Positions 44,969 through 53,924 of a stretch of 64,000 nucleotides of DNA are shown here, piece after piece. Made by a program: the position numbers and the translations under genes. Each line of letters opens with the position of its first letter. Position 1 is the stretch's first letter. The notes under the pieces are model-generated. The model was not told the origin of the DNA, ran no database searches, and saw only the letters and a program-made list of their open reading frames with translations. This DNA comes from Pantoea phytobeneficialis (GTDB lineage Bacteria; Pseudomonadota; Gammaproteobacteria; Enterobacterales; Enterobacteriaceae): positions 3,537,515-3,601,514 of the forward strand of contig NZ_CP024636.1 in the NCBI RefSeq assembly GCF_009728735.1. The letters run 5' to 3'.

Positions 44969-45745
44969 TTAAGCAATTTCCGGTCGCGTGGCGGCTAAAC
45001 GCGCCAGGGGGTCCTGACGATAGAATTGTTGCAGATGGCGGTACATAGCGGGAAAACGCTCTGCCAGTAAATCCGGTGCGCTAAAGAAATATTCGGAGAG
45101 GACGGCAAAGCACTCGGCGGGATCGCTGGCAGCGTAGGGATCGATGGTGGCGGCTTGTTCACCCACCAACTCCACTTCAGCTTCGATCTCCTCCATCGCC
45201 TGAAGTAAATCTTTTTCCCAACTGGCGACATCACGCAGGGCAATGGCCGGGACACCGCTGGTGTAGCCGCTGCCGCGTGCATCCAGTTTATGTGCGACTT
45301 CATGGATCACCAGGTTATAGCCGGAGAGATCAAACGAATCCTGGATATCCAGCGCATTCAACACCACTGGCCCCTGGGTCCAGCTTTGTCCGGCGTGCAC
45401 CGCCGCCGCCTGATGCACCAGGCCGCTGTCATCTTGCCAGTGGTCATCGACGTTGAAGGGCTCGGGGTAGATCAAAATTTCATGGAAGCCATCAAGCCAT
45501 TCCAGGCCGAGCTTCAACACTGGCAGGCAAAATAGCAACGCCAGTCGGGCGGTACGCAGTTCGTCGAGTTGCAATGCCTGCAATGGTGTGATTTTTTTTT
45601 GTTGCAGGAAGCGCTGTGCCAGTGCGATGAGGCTGGTTTGCTCGTTTTCGTCAAGCAGAGAGAAAATAGGTTGTGCCAGCGCTTGTTGCCACGGCAGCGC
45701 TGCGACTGAAGTTTCTACCTGCGCGTGCCACGGCCATTTGAACAT
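44969..45745 (-). CDS. mtfA: MtfA, Mlc titration factor / zinc peptidase
   Basis: 258 residues. Zinc-dependent peptidase that binds the glucose repressor Mlc in E. coli and so controls ptsG. The metal site HEVAH (in [12 protein letters not shown], near residue 150) and the [17 protein letters not shown] block with the third ligand region match E. coli MtfA closely. The start is set at MFKWPW by comparison with E. coli (MIKWPW); an ATG four codons upstream is also possible. Confidence 0.93.
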   Translation of the reverse strand: MFKWPWHAQVETSVAALPWQQALAQPIFSLLDENEQTSLIALAQRFLQQKKITPLQALQLDELRTARLALLFCLPVLKLGLEWLDGFHEILIYPEPFNVDDHWQDDSGLVHQAAAVHAGQSWTQGPVVLNALDIQDSFDLSGYNLVIHEVAHKLDARGSGYTSGVPAIALRDVASWEKDLLQAMEEIEAEVELVGEQAATIDPYAASDPAECFAVLSEYFFSAPDLLAERFPAMYRHLQQFYRQDPLARLAATRPEIA

Positions 45746-45870
45746 CGCATCACTCACTCTTCAGGGCGTAAGACGGTATCCTCGCGCGGTACAGCGAAAA
45801 TTACCAGCGCAGAATCAAAGCTGTCTATTCAACCTGTTAGTAAGAATTTTGTCTGTGACTGAGATTGCAA

Positions 45871-45894
45871 AGGTGAGAGGTTTACCCCTCACCT
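45871..45894 (-). terminator. Hairpin after the ASCH-like gene
   Basis: AGGTGAG (45871-45877) pairs with CTCACCT (45888-45894), extended by inner GG/CC pairs. Only a short TTT follows on the minus strand, so termination strength is uncertain. Confidence 0.45.
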
Positions 45895-45910
45895 CTGCCG
45901 GAGAGAGGAC

Positions 45911-46591
45911 TTACCCTTCACGCTCCACACGCTGGAACTCGATCACCCATACCCACGGGTTCACTTCCCAACTGGTGGCACCGTATTGTTTCTGCCACGC
46001 CTTGCGATAGGCCTCTTTAGGCGACTCGGAGTTCATATTCATGGTGAAGAAGTTATTCAGGAAGTGCGAGTCGGTCTGCACGCCTTCTGCCATGATGTCG
46101 TCTTCACTGATGTCCTGAATCTTCTCGGCACGAACGGAGGTGATCTCAAGATCAATACGGCTGGCCCAGCGTGGCATATGGATGGCCGTCTGCCAGCCAA
46201 ATTGCTCCGCATCTTGCACATTGTCATCCTGCTGCCCCAGCTCATTGCTGTCGGCGCGATACTGACAATACACCGGGTCGCGGAAGGGGAGTGGCTCGCG
46301 TTCATACTCTGCCAACTGTTCCTCAGGCACGATCGGACCACGCCAGGTTTCGCGCACCCAGAGACGATCGCCGGGTTTACCATAGGGGCAGTGATAACTG
46401 ATGTCTGACATCGACATCAGTTTATAGCCGTGCAGATGGTTTGCACTGACGTCAAATGCGTGTACGCCTTCGTGATGATCCTGACCAGGGCCGAAAGCCT
46501 GAGTCTTCATAATGCGCCGGGTCTGTGTTTGCTGGCCAACCAGCAGGGCGCGGACCCGCTGTTCGGAAAAAAGAATCGGCCGTTCTTTCAT
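45911..46591 (-). CDS. ASCH/PUA-like protein of phage type, unknown function
   Basis: 226 residues. The N-terminus (RPILFSEQRVRALLVGQQTQTRRIMK) and CPYGKPGDRLWVRETW near residue 70 are the hallmark of a widespread family in tailed phages and enterobacterial genomes, with a PUA/ASCH-like fold expected to contact RNA or DNA. A second conserved segment is ASRIDLEITSVRAEKIQDISEDD near 142. No other phage genes surround it. AGGT lies near the ATG. The function is not established. Confidence 0.7.
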   Translation of the reverse strand: MKERPILFSEQRVRALLVGQQTQTRRIMKTQAFGPGQDHHEGVHAFDVSANHLHGYKLMSMSDISYHCPYGKPGDRLWVRETWRGPIVPEEQLAEYEREPLPFRDPVYCQYRADSNELGQQDDNVQDAEQFGWQTAIHMPRWASRIDLEITSVRAEKIQDISEDDIMAEGVQTDSHFLNNFFTMNMNSESPKEAYRKAWQKQYGATSWEVNPWVWVIEFQRVEREG

Positions 46592-47186
46592 GATTTACCT
46601 CTTGTTGTGTTACCAACCCGGAGAATTTGCTGAACCATCCGCGTCCACGGATGTGCAGAATTAGCATAATGGGTTTAAATCAATTTGCTTAATAATTTGT
46701 CGCCTTATAGTCAGGCATTCAGTGCGTATTCAGTTTTAAAAATGGCTCACAAGCAAAAAACGTGCTTGATTGGATGCAATGGAAAAACAAAATCGCATTT
46801 TTCTCAGATACAGTACGTTATAACGGACACAATGGGAACTCTTTCAGAATATGTCGTGGGTGATCGGTTGACCGACGGGTTTTAAGCTAGTGAGTTAAAC
46901 CAGAATTAATCCGTTACACACTATTTCCGCATGGCTTTAAAACATTATCACTGCTAAACAGAGTCGTTTAACTGAAACGAGGATGAGGAAATACCGAAAA
47001 CGCGCGTGGTGCTGGGAAAGTGCTGTTAACAGCGCTATAACAGGATCAGGATCGCATTTTTTCGCAGTTGATTATGCAGGAGGAGTGTAAAGAAAGTGTC
47101 ATCACCGGGCCGCTATGATGTTTGCAGGAGTAGCACGCTCGTCATTGACGGCGGTGCTTTATAACAGCAATAACAGGAGAAGCACG
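46592..47186. other. 595-base gap without a convincing gene
   Basis: AT-rich between 46660 and 47000. It holds a perfect palindrome GCTGTTAACAGC at 47022-47033 and a GAGGAG-like stretch at 47080-47088. A 66-codon frame at 46685-46885 lacks a ribosome site and normal codon use. The gap probably contains the promoters of both flanking divergent genes and possibly remnants of lost genes. Confidence 0.4.
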
Positions 47187-47885
47187 ATGTCGCTAACAGG
47201 CTGGCAAAACCGTTTCGAAAACTGGTTGCAGCAGAACTGGCTGCACGATGATAAAGCCCATGATATCGCCCACCTGCGCCGTGTCTGGATGAGCGCGGCA
47301 CGCATTATGCAAAATAGCGATGCCGATGCGCTGGTGGTGCTGACCGCTTGCTACTTTCATGATGTTGTCAACTTACCGAAAAACCACCCGGAACGTCATC
47401 TGGCCTCAACTTACGCCGCTGAAGAGACGCGCCGCATTCTGCAACAAGACTTCCCGGACTTTCCGGCTGACCACATAGATGCTGTCGCGCATGCCGTGCA
47501 GGCGCACAGTTTCAGCGCCGCGATCGCGCCACAAACCCTTGAGGCGAAGATTGTGCAAGATGCCGACCGCCTGGAGTCACTGGGTGCCATTGGTCTGGCG
47601 CGGGTATTTTATACTGCCGGTGCGCTGGGACGCCCGCTGTTCGACAGCGACGATCCTCTGGGCAAAGATCGTGAATTGAATGATGTGCACTGGACGCTGG
47701 ATCACTTCCAGAAGAAGTTATTACGCCTGCCTGAAACTATGCAAACCGAAGCGGGACGCCAACTGGCGGAACACAATGCCGACTTCCTGGTGCGCTATAT
47801 GGCAAAACTGTGCGCGGAGCTTCAGGGCAACCTGACCTCGATGGACGAATCGGTGTTGAGGGATTTCAGTCCCCTACACGTCTAA
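47187..47885 (+). CDS. yedJ: HD-domain phosphohydrolase
   Basis: 232 residues, near the E. coli YedJ length of 231. HD-superfamily metal-dependent phosphohydrolase: His in [11 protein letters not shown] near residue 30, HD pair in [13 protein letters not shown] near 60, and distal Asp in [15 protein letters not shown] near 125. AGGAG lies about 8 bases before ATG 47187; a 24-codon upstream extension lacks support. As in E. coli it is a neighbour of dcm. The physiological substrate is unknown. Confidence 0.9.
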   Translation: MSLTGWQNRFENWLQQNWLHDDKAHDIAHLRRVWMSAARIMQNSDADALVVLTACYFHDVVNLPKNHPERHLASTYAAEETRRILQQDFPDFPADHIDAVAHAVQAHSFSAAIAPQTLEAKIVQDADRLESLGAIGLARVFYTAGALGRPLFDSDDPLGKDRELNDVHWTLDHFQKKLLRLPETMQTEAGRQLAEHNADFLVRYMAKLCAELQGNLTSMDESVLRDFSPLHV

Positions 47886-47961
47886 TATTAAATTTTTATG
47901 ACAGCCTGTTAACTTTCGGCATCTTCCGCTACGTTGATGAAAATCAATAAGGAGTAACACG

Positions 47962-48213
47962 ATGACCGAGACCGTTAATTTAACGATTAAGATTGATCCT
48001 GCGCTGAAAGAACACATCAAACAACTGGCTCTGGACAACCAAATTTCTATGAGTCAGGAAATTGTGAATCGCTTGCAGGCGAGCCTACAGGCTCCGGCGC
48101 AGGATGCGATCGACAATCAGGACACAGCAGAAGCGGTAACCGATCAACTGAGTGCTGCTGAACTGAAACAGATTCGCGCGCTGTTGAAGAAGCAGGGCAA
48201 GAAAAAGAAATAA
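47962..48213 (+). CDS. Arc-type ribbon-helix-helix protein
   Basis: 83 residues. The N-terminal 45 residues (VNLTIKIDPALKEHIKQLALDNQISMSQEIVNRL) form an Arc/MetJ-like ribbon-helix-helix fold, with the beta strand that would bind DNA as NLTIKID. A helical tail ends in KKQGKKKK. AAGGAG precedes the ATG. No toxin gene is adjacent, so an antitoxin role is not supported; an autonomous small regulator is more likely. It ends 3 bases before a strong terminator. Confidence 0.75.
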   Translation: MTETVNLTIKIDPALKEHIKQLALDNQISMSQEIVNRLQASLQAPAQDAIDNQDTAEAVTDQLSAAELKQIRALLKKQGKKKK

Positions 48214-48216
48214 AAC

Positions 48217-48245
48217 AAAACCCGTCAATTGACGGGTTTTTTCTT
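48217..48245. terminator. Bidirectional terminator between Arc-like gene and dcm
   Basis: AAAACCCGTCAA pairs perfectly with TTGACGGGTTTT (48217-48240) and the T run continues; the A run on the left serves the minus-strand dcm transcript. Confidence 0.9.
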
Positions 48246-48286
48246 ACGCGTTTTCCAGTCTGAACCGCTGTGCCCGCAGCCCGAAA

Positions 48287-49690
48287 TCACTTCATGTTGC
48301 GGGTGTATTGTTCGATCAATGGCAATAGCAGTTGCGCTACAGCAGCAAACACCGGCACCACTACCGAATTGCCAAACTGTTTATAGGCCTGGGTATCGGA
48401 CACCGGAATGCGGAAGCGCGTTTCACCCGGTGCTTCAAATCCCATCAGCCGCGCGCATTCGCGTGGTGTTAAACGACGTGGGCGGCGTGACATATTGTCC
48501 GGCTGATGAAAGTCCTGCTCGCCCAGCTCACGGTCCCAACCACGATCAATAAGAATTTCCGAACCGTCTTTGTAATAGCGAGCCGACAGGGTGCGCACGC
48601 AAACCGACGGATTACGCGCATCGTTCAGACCGAAACCAAAGCCGTTCCCCTTGGCTTTGTGTTTTTTGGCGTATTGGTAAAGGTAGTTCCACAGTACCGG
48701 TGACAACGTATATTTGGCATCAGGCTGGGGTTCCAGCAAGCTACTGAGCGTCGGGACTTTTTTGGGATAGAGTGCGGGTAAGGCGCGCAGAGAAAATCCC
48801 TCGCTCAGATGGGTGTCGCGACGGATACCCACCAACACAATACGCTCACGATGTTGCGGCAGAAAATGGCGTGCATCGATGATTTTGGCATCGGCCAGTC
48901 CCGCGTTATCCGCATCGGCCACGTCATAGCCCAGCTCATCCAGCGTCGCCATAATAATGGCGAAGGTGCGTCCTTTGTCGTGACTTTTCAGGTTCTTCAC
49001 GTTTTCCAGCACGAAGAACGGCGGCTTTTTCGCAGCCAGAATGCGTGCCACATCGAAGAATAAGGTTCCCTGTGCCTCACACTCGAAACCGTGCGCCCGG
49101 CCCAGGGCATTCTTTTTACTCACACCGGCCAGCGAGAAGGGCTGGCAGGGGAAACCTGCCAGTAGCACCTGATGGTCAGGGATTGTGCGATCAATATGTT
49201 GATAGATGGCTTGCTCATCACTCAGACCGGCCGGTTGCGTTACCTGGCGAATATCGCTGTTGAAGCGATGTTGCTGCGGATCGCAATAGTGGTTGGCCTT
49301 GTAGGTACGCACCGCTTCTTTATTCCATTCACTGGTAAAGACGCACTGGCCGCCAATCTGTTCAAAGCCACGGCGAATGCCGCCAATACCGGCAAACAGA
49401 TCGACAAACTGAAAACGAGGCGCGTCATAATGCGCGGGACGAGCGGGTAATAACGCCTGCAAACTGGCAACTTCCGCGCTGCTTAACGCCGGTGCTGCAC
49501 TCTTTCCCTGACGAATACGGTTGAGACGAGGCACGCTCCAGTCGCGACCACCGGCGTCGCTCAGCGTGCTCACAAGGTCGCGTGCGGCGTAAATTGCCAG
49601 CACTTGCAACAACAGCGTGGTGGCATCGTCAGTGGCGGAAACAGTGAGTGGGGAGGGTGAGGCAGTCGCGGCGGTCTCTTCGGCGTGCAT
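48287..49690 (-). CDS. dcm: DNA cytosine-C5 methyltransferase
   Basis: 467 residues (E. coli Dcm 472). Methylates the inner C of CCWGG in E. coli. AdoMet motif [17 protein letters not shown] near residue 93, catalytic Cys in [16 protein letters not shown] near 185, ENVKN near 230, [17 protein letters not shown] near 275 and motif [18 protein letters not shown] near the end. The N-terminal extension typical of Dcm is present. Unusually it is divergent from vsr rather than overlapping it. Confidence 0.93.
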   Translation of the reverse strand: MHAEETAATASPSPLTVSATDDATTLLLQVLAIYAARDLVSTLSDAGGRDWSVPRLNRIRQGKSAAPALSSAEVASLQALLPARPAHYDAPRFQFVDLFAGIGGIRRGFEQIGGQCVFTSEWNKEAVRTYKANHYCDPQQHRFNSDIRQVTQPAGLSDEQAIYQHIDRTIPDHQVLLAGFPCQPFSLAGVSKKNALGRAHGFECEAQGTLFFDVARILAAKKPPFFVLENVKNLKSHDKGRTFAIIMATLDELGYDVADADNAGLADAKIIDARHFLPQHRERIVLVGIRRDTHLSEGFSLRALPALYPKKVPTLSSLLEPQPDAKYTLSPVLWNYLYQYAKKHKAKGNGFGFGLNDARNPSVCVRTLSARYYKDGSEILIDRGWDRELGEQDFHQPDNMSRRPRRLTPRECARLMGFEAPGETRFRIPVSDTQAYKQFGNSVVVPVFAAVAQLLLPLIEQYTRNMK

Positions 49691-49833
49691 GCGTTTTTCC
49701 TTAACAGTGAAGCGGCTATGCTACCACTCCTGACGCTATGAAGAAATTGGCCCGACGTGCCGGTGGTGAATGCGGCTTTCGCTTTTGCCCCAAACCGCTA
49801 AAGTTGAAGGAGCCACAAGAAAAAGGAAAGGTT

Positions 49834-50310
49834 ATGGCCGACGTCCATTCTCGTGATGTTCGTAGCAAGAATATGCGTGCAATTCGTACTCAGGATACGG
49901 CGATTGAACAGCGTATTGCGTTGATATTAAAAGACCGTGGATTTACCTATCGGGTGCAGGATAAAGCATTAGCCGGTCGACCTGATTTTGTCGTCCCGGC
50001 CCAGCAGGCGATTATTTTTGTCCACGGCTGCTTCTGGCATCGTCATCATTGCTATCTGTTCAAAATGCCCGCTACGCGTACCGAATTCTGGGCCGGTAAA
50101 ATTAACAGTAATGTCGAACGGGACCGGCGCTACATTCAGCAGTTGCAGGAGAGCGGCTGGAAGGTGCTGATCGTCTGGGAATGTGCGTTACGTGGCAAGC
50201 TGCGCCTCAAGGACGAGGCGTTAATTGAACGACTGGAGGAGTGGCTGTTGGCCGCCAGTCACAGCGGTGAAATCGATCATGCAGGTTTGCATCATTATCG
50301 CGGCGTATAA
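49834..50310 (+). CDS. vsr: very short patch repair endonuclease
   Basis: 158 residues (E. coli Vsr 156). Nicks 5' of the T in T:G mismatches made by deamination of Dcm-methylated cytosine. Visible features: SRDVRSKNMRAIRTQDT start, catalytic Asp in ALAGRPDFVVPAQQAIIFVHGCFWH, and zinc ligands Cys/His in HGCFWHRHHC plus a later Cys in VLIVWECALRGK. AAGGAAAGG precedes ATG 49834; a 32-codon upstream extension is rejected. It is transcribed away from dcm. Confidence 0.93.
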   Translation: MADVHSRDVRSKNMRAIRTQDTAIEQRIALILKDRGFTYRVQDKALAGRPDFVVPAQQAIIFVHGCFWHRHHCYLFKMPATRTEFWAGKINSNVERDRRYIQQLQESGWKVLIVWECALRGKLRLKDEALIERLEEWLLAASHSGEIDHAGLHHYRGV

Positions 50311-50379
50311 GGCAGATTGTTGCTTTTACTCGCTATAACGGTTTAGATCACTCCTTTCTCTGGGACGCGGAACATAGCC

Positions 50380-50655
50380 ATGAGCAGCATAAAACTGACG
50401 GTCAAACGCCTGTACCAACTTCGTGACGAACGGATGGTCAACACCCGAGCCACCGCCCGGATCTATCTGGGTGATACGCTGGTCGCCACCGAAGAGATTA
50501 CGGGTATGACGGAAAGTCCGGTGAGCAAATATTTGCATGCCGGGGATGTGGCGGGGCAGCCGTTACGCGTTGAGTGGGATTGTGCGGGCATCGCCGATAT
50601 GTCAGTGACGGCGGTCGAGCGTTGCCCCTGTTGTCAGGATCACGAACAGGAATAA
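50380..50655 (+). CDS. hypothetical protein with C-terminal Cys pair
   Basis: 91 residues, likely cytoplasmic. The N-terminus ([31 protein letters not shown]) is compatible with a small beta-rich fold, and the end carries CPCC before DHEQE, which could bind metal. It starts 69 bases after vsr and ends 10 bases before yedI, so it may be cotranscribed with yedI. I do not recognise the family; the ribosome site is weak. Confidence 0.6.
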   Translation: MSSIKLTVKRLYQLRDERMVNTRATARIYLGDTLVATEEITGMTESPVSKYLHAGDVAGQPLRVEWDCAGIADMSVTAVERCPCCQDHEQE

Positions 50656-50665
50656 GGAAAACATT

Positions 50666-51568
50666 TTGGCAGGAACCAGCTTACTGACGCTTCTGGATGA
50701 TATTGCCACCTTGCTTGATGACATCTCCATGATGGGCAAAGTGGCCGCAAAAAAAACCGCCGGGGTATTGGGTGACGATCTGTCCCTGAATGCGCAACAG
50801 GTTACCGGCGTAAAAGCCAATCGCGAATTGCCGGTGGTGTGGGCGGTGGCGAAAGGCTCCTTTATTAACAAATTGATCCTCGTGCCGCTGGCGCTGCTGA
50901 TCTCAGCTTTTGCGCCCTGGCTGATTACGCCGTTGCTGATGATTGGCGGGGCGTATCTCTGTTTTGAGGGCGTGGAGAAGGTGTTGCACAGCCTCAACCA
51001 CGATAAAGCCGAGCAAAGCCCGGAAGCACGTCAGCAGCGTCTTGAGCAACTGGCGCAACAGGATCCAAAGACATTTGAGAAGGATAAAGTGAAAGGTGCG
51101 GTACGTACCGACTTTATCCTTTCGGCCGAAATTGTTGCCATCACACTGGGCATCGTGGCGGAAGCGCCGTTGCTCAATCAGGTGATGGTGCTGGCGGGTA
51201 TCGCCATTCTGGTGACGGTGGGGGTGTATGGCATCGTTGCCGGGATTGTGAAAATCGACGATCTCGGATACTGGCTGCGGGAAAAATCATCCACGCTGGC
51301 GCAGGCGGTGGGGGGATTGTTGTTAGCCGCTGCCCCGATATTGATGAAAATTCTGTCGGTGGTGGGTACCCTGGCGATGTTCCTGGTGGGGGGCGGTATT
51401 GTCATTCACGGGATTACGCCGTTGCACCATGCGATTGAGGCGTACAGTGCGGGTTTTAACCCGTTGGTCTCGGCGCTGCTCAGCAACGGCGCCAACCTGG
51501 TACTGGGCTTTTTGATTGGGTCGATCGTGCTGTTGGTGGTGAATCTGATTGCCAAAGTGCGTGGATAA
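50666..51568 (+). CDS. yedI: DUF808 inner-membrane protein
   Basis: 300 residues. Matches E. coli YedI over its length: [58 protein letters not shown]. Six or so hydrophobic segments. The start is TTG, forced by alignment of the second residue onward with the E. coli protein, with AAGGAAA about 6 bases upstream. Function is unknown. Confidence 0.9.
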   Translation: MAGTSLLTLLDDIATLLDDISMMGKVAAKKTAGVLGDDLSLNAQQVTGVKANRELPVVWAVAKGSFINKLILVPLALLISAFAPWLITPLLMIGGAYLCFEGVEKVLHSLNHDKAEQSPEARQQRLEQLAQQDPKTFEKDKVKGAVRTDFILSAEIVAITLGIVAEAPLLNQVMVLAGIAILVTVGVYGIVAGIVKIDDLGYWLREKSSTLAQAVGGLLLAAAPILMKILSVVGTLAMFLVGGGIVIHGITPLHHAIEAYSAGFNPLVSALLSNGANLVLGFLIGSIVLLVVNLIAKVRG

Positions 51569-51613
51569 AGACTATAAAGCGCAGGAAATTTCTAATCACG
51601 GGTCAGGAGAACG

Positions 51614-51748
51614 ATGATGAACGACGATATGTTTGAATTTGATATCGATGCACAGCTGGAACAGGCTGAAGCGAAAGCGGCGGAGAAAGCACGCGAAGTC
51701 CCGACCGATCTGAGCGACGAAGCTGATTGCGAAGGTTGTAAAATCTGA
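51614..51748 (+). CDS. small acidic protein, 44 residues
   Basis: ATG 51614 (or 51617) with AGGAG about 5 bases upstream and TGA at 51746-51748. The protein is acidic (DDMFEFDIDAQLEQAEAKA) and ends CEGCKI, a CxxC pair at the C-terminus. A strong terminator follows 25 bases later, which supports a real gene. Too short for family assignment; it lies directly behind yedI. Confidence 0.6.
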   Translation: MMNDDMFEFDIDAQLEQAEAKAAEKAREVPTDLSDEADCEGCKI

Positions 51749-51772
51749 TTTTCCCACCTGGGAAAGCATTTC

Positions 51773-51805
51773 AAAGCGGATAATAATTTTTATCCGCTTT
51801 TTTTA
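51773..51805 (+). terminator. Rho-independent terminator behind yedI and the small gene
   Basis: AAAGCGGATAA (51773-51783) pairs with TTATCCGCTTT (51790-51800), and the T run continues after it. Confidence 0.9.
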
Positions 51806-51929
51806 TTTTCCGCATATTTAACTGCTTATTCCTAAATTGCAGTAGTAATCACAATCTCTTATAGGCAAAAACCCCCCGCACCTGCTATACCTGATGAAGT
51901 TCATTCAACGGGTAGAAGGGAGGGCGCGT

Positions 51930-52109
51930 ATGACCTTTGCGATCAGTGACGAAGTTCAGCACAAACAGGGCGGACCCACTATGGTGGTGACCGGCTATGC
52001 CAGCGGAATGGTAGAGTGTCGTTGGTATGATGGCTACAGCGTGCGCCGTGAGGCATTCCATAGTGACGAACTCTGTCACTTATCTGCCGCGCGCCAGCTG
52101 GCCAGCTAA
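51930..52109 (+). CDS. yodC: YodC-family small protein (DUF2158)
   Basis: 59 residues (E. coli YodC 60). The central block GGPTMVVTGYASGMVECRWYDGYSVRREAFH is the DUF2158 signature. AGGGAGGG lies about 6 bases before ATG 51930; an ATG 12 codons upstream is less likely. As in E. coli it lies between yedI and yedQ. Function is unknown. Confidence 0.9.
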   Translation: MTFAISDEVQHKQGGPTMVVTGYASGMVECRWYDGYSVRREAFHSDELCHLSAARQLAS

Positions 52110-52125
52110 TAGCTGAGATGAATAC

Positions 52126-52196
52126 GTAGCGGCACGTTTTATCGCGCGACTTTTTCTGCACCCTGCACGAAATTGCGCGATAAATCGCGCCGCTAC
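52126..52196. repeat. Family B palindromic repeat pair before yedQ
   Basis: GTAGCGGCACGTTTTATCGC at left and GCGCGATAAATCGCGCCGC at right form a diverged inverted pair in the yodC-yedQ gap. Confidence 0.8.
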
Positions 52197-52271
52197 CGAT
52201 CCCCGTCTGTACGATCTTTCCCCGGCTGGCTACACTGTTTTCATTCGCCTTTTTCCGGAGCATGGTTGCTG

Positions 52272-53924
52272 ATGGCACAAACGCCACTTCCCCGGCAGTC
52301 GGGCAATCCCATTTTATCTGTTCACCTGTGTTTTTTTGCGGTTTTCCTTTTCTCGGCTTTTCTGACGGTGCATGAAGCGCTGGAACTAAAAACCAGCTAT
52401 GAAGATCGTCAGCGTGCGCAACTGGCGGAGATTCAAAAGAATCTCGACAGTCAGTTTCAGGAGAGCGTAGATGAGCTGGTTTACTACCAGAAGATGCTGA
52501 GTTATGCGCTGACACACCCGCTTGATTCCGATAACGCGCGCGAAGCGGTGACGCGTTTCCAGGCGTTACGTCAGCATCCGTTGTGGCAATTGCAGCTGAA
52601 TAGCCCGCGTAGTATGCCGCTGAACGGTGTCGGAGATGCCTGGCTGGCGCGTGATCCGCTGCTAAGGCGCGATCCGGCTCTGATTGACCAGGAGATCCGC
52701 GCTGCGCTGGAGTTCAGTTTTATCATGCAATTCAGCGATCCGGACCATGATTTTCATTCGCGCTTCTGGTACATCTCCCGCGCGGGTTTTTATATCAGCT
52801 CGCGACCACCGCAAAGCCCGCAAGAATTGGAGCAAAGCTATGCCACAATGGTGCAGCGCGCCTATTTTCGTGCCCTTAACCCGCAGCAGAATCCCAGCCC
52901 CTATCTGCGCTGGACCAGCGGTTACCAGGGGCAGTTCGATGAAGGACTGATGTTGACCCTCAGCGCGCCGATTATCAGCAATGGCTACTGGTATGGCGTG
53001 TTGTCGATGGATTTCCCCCAGGCGCGCATTCGTAATCTGCTGGCGGAAACGCGTCATACGCTGTTGCAAGGTAACCTGGTGTTCCTCGATCGTAAGCTGG
53101 AGGAGGTGGCTCGCCTGCATGCCCCAGATGAAGTCCCACTGAATGCTGAACAACGGCAAGAATTGCTGAAGCGTATGCAACATGAACGCAGCGGCATATT
53201 GCGGCTGGGGACGCAGTTTGCCAGTTGGAGCAAACTGGAAAATGTCGACGGCTACATTATCAATGTGCAGACCCTGAAGCAGGGTATGAAGCAGGAGCTG
53301 GGACGCGTTACGCTGTTCCTGCTCGGCATGTGGTTGCTGTTTGTCCTGATGCTGGCGGTAGCACATCAGGTGATCTTCCGTCTGGTGCGCCGCCAGGATG
53401 AACTCTCTGCGCGCCTCACCTGGCGGGCCAATTACGATGGTTTGACGCGTTTACTCAATCGCAGTGCCTTCTTCGAACAGTTTGTGGCGCAGGCTGCCCA
53501 CTGCCAGCAGTTGCAGCGACCGCTTGCGGTTATCCAGTTGGATGTTGATCATTTTAAGAAGGTCAATGACACCTGGGGGCATCATGCGGGCGATCAGGCA
53601 TTGATCCGTGTAGCCAGCGTAATCAGTCATACGCTGCGTAAATACGATGTGGCGGGACGTATTGGCGGGGAAGAATTCTGTATTGTGTTGCCAGAAACCA
53701 CCCTGGCGGAAGCCAGTGTGGTTGCGGAGCGCATCCGTGCGCGTCTGGCGGCCAAAACTATCCTGGTGAACGCCAGTACCACCTTTAACATCACGCTCTC
53801 CGCCGGGGTGACCAGCAGCGAGGAGCAGGGCGATTATGACGCAGAGAGCTTGCAGGCCAAAGCCGATAGCCGACTCTACCTGGCGAAAACCAGTGGCCGT
53901 AATCGCGTGTGCAGCGCGGATTAG
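52272..53924 (+). CDS. yedQ: membrane diguanylate cyclase
   Basis: 550 residues (E. coli YedQ/DgcQ 564). Makes cyclic di-GMP, favouring cellulose and sessile growth. TM1 near residues 15-37, a periplasmic CHASE7-like sensor, TM2 near 345-370, then GGEEF domain with active-site RIGGEEF near residue 465 and YDGLTRLLNRSAFFEQ at its start. The GGAG is 11 bases before the ATG at 52272, a long but workable spacing. It overlaps the convergent glycosyltransferase gene by 4 bases. Confidence 0.9.
   Translation: MAQTPLPRQSGNPILSVHLCFFAVFLFSAFLTVHEALELKTSYEDRQRAQLAEIQKNLDSQFQESVDELVYYQKMLSYALTHPLDSDNAREAVTRFQALRQHPLWQLQLNSPRSMPLNGVGDAWLARDPLLRRDPALIDQEIRAALEFSFIMQFSDPDHDFHSRFWYISRAGFYISSRPPQSPQELEQSYATMVQRAYFRALNPQQNPSPYLRWTSGYQGQFDEGLMLTLSAPIISNGYWYGVLSMDFPQARIRNLLAETRHTLLQGNLVFLDRKLEEVARLHAPDEVPLNAEQRQELLKRMQHERSGILRLGTQFASWSKLENVDGYIINVQTLKQGMKQELGRVTLFLLGMWLLFVLMLAVAHQVIFRLVRRQDELSARLTWRANYDGLTRLLNRSAFFEQFVAQAAHCQQLQRPLAVIQLDVDHFKKVNDTWGHHAGDQALIRVASVISHTLRKYDVAGRIGGEEFCIVLPETTLAEASVVAERIRARLAAKTILVNASTTFNITLSAGVTSSEEQGDYDAESLQAKADSRLYLAKTSGRNRVCSAD

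Noticed and set aside
44790..46591. Integrated element or prophage at the asparagine tRNA
   Set aside because: No integrase, no duplicated tRNA end, and mtfA follows directly as in E. coli; a single phage-type gene is not enough.
46685..46885. 66-codon plus-strand frame
   Set aside because: No ribosome site, unusual codon use and no recognisable motif.
47962..48213. Antitoxin of a toxin-antitoxin pair
   Set aside because: The ribbon-helix-helix protein has no adjacent toxin gene and is closed by its own terminator.
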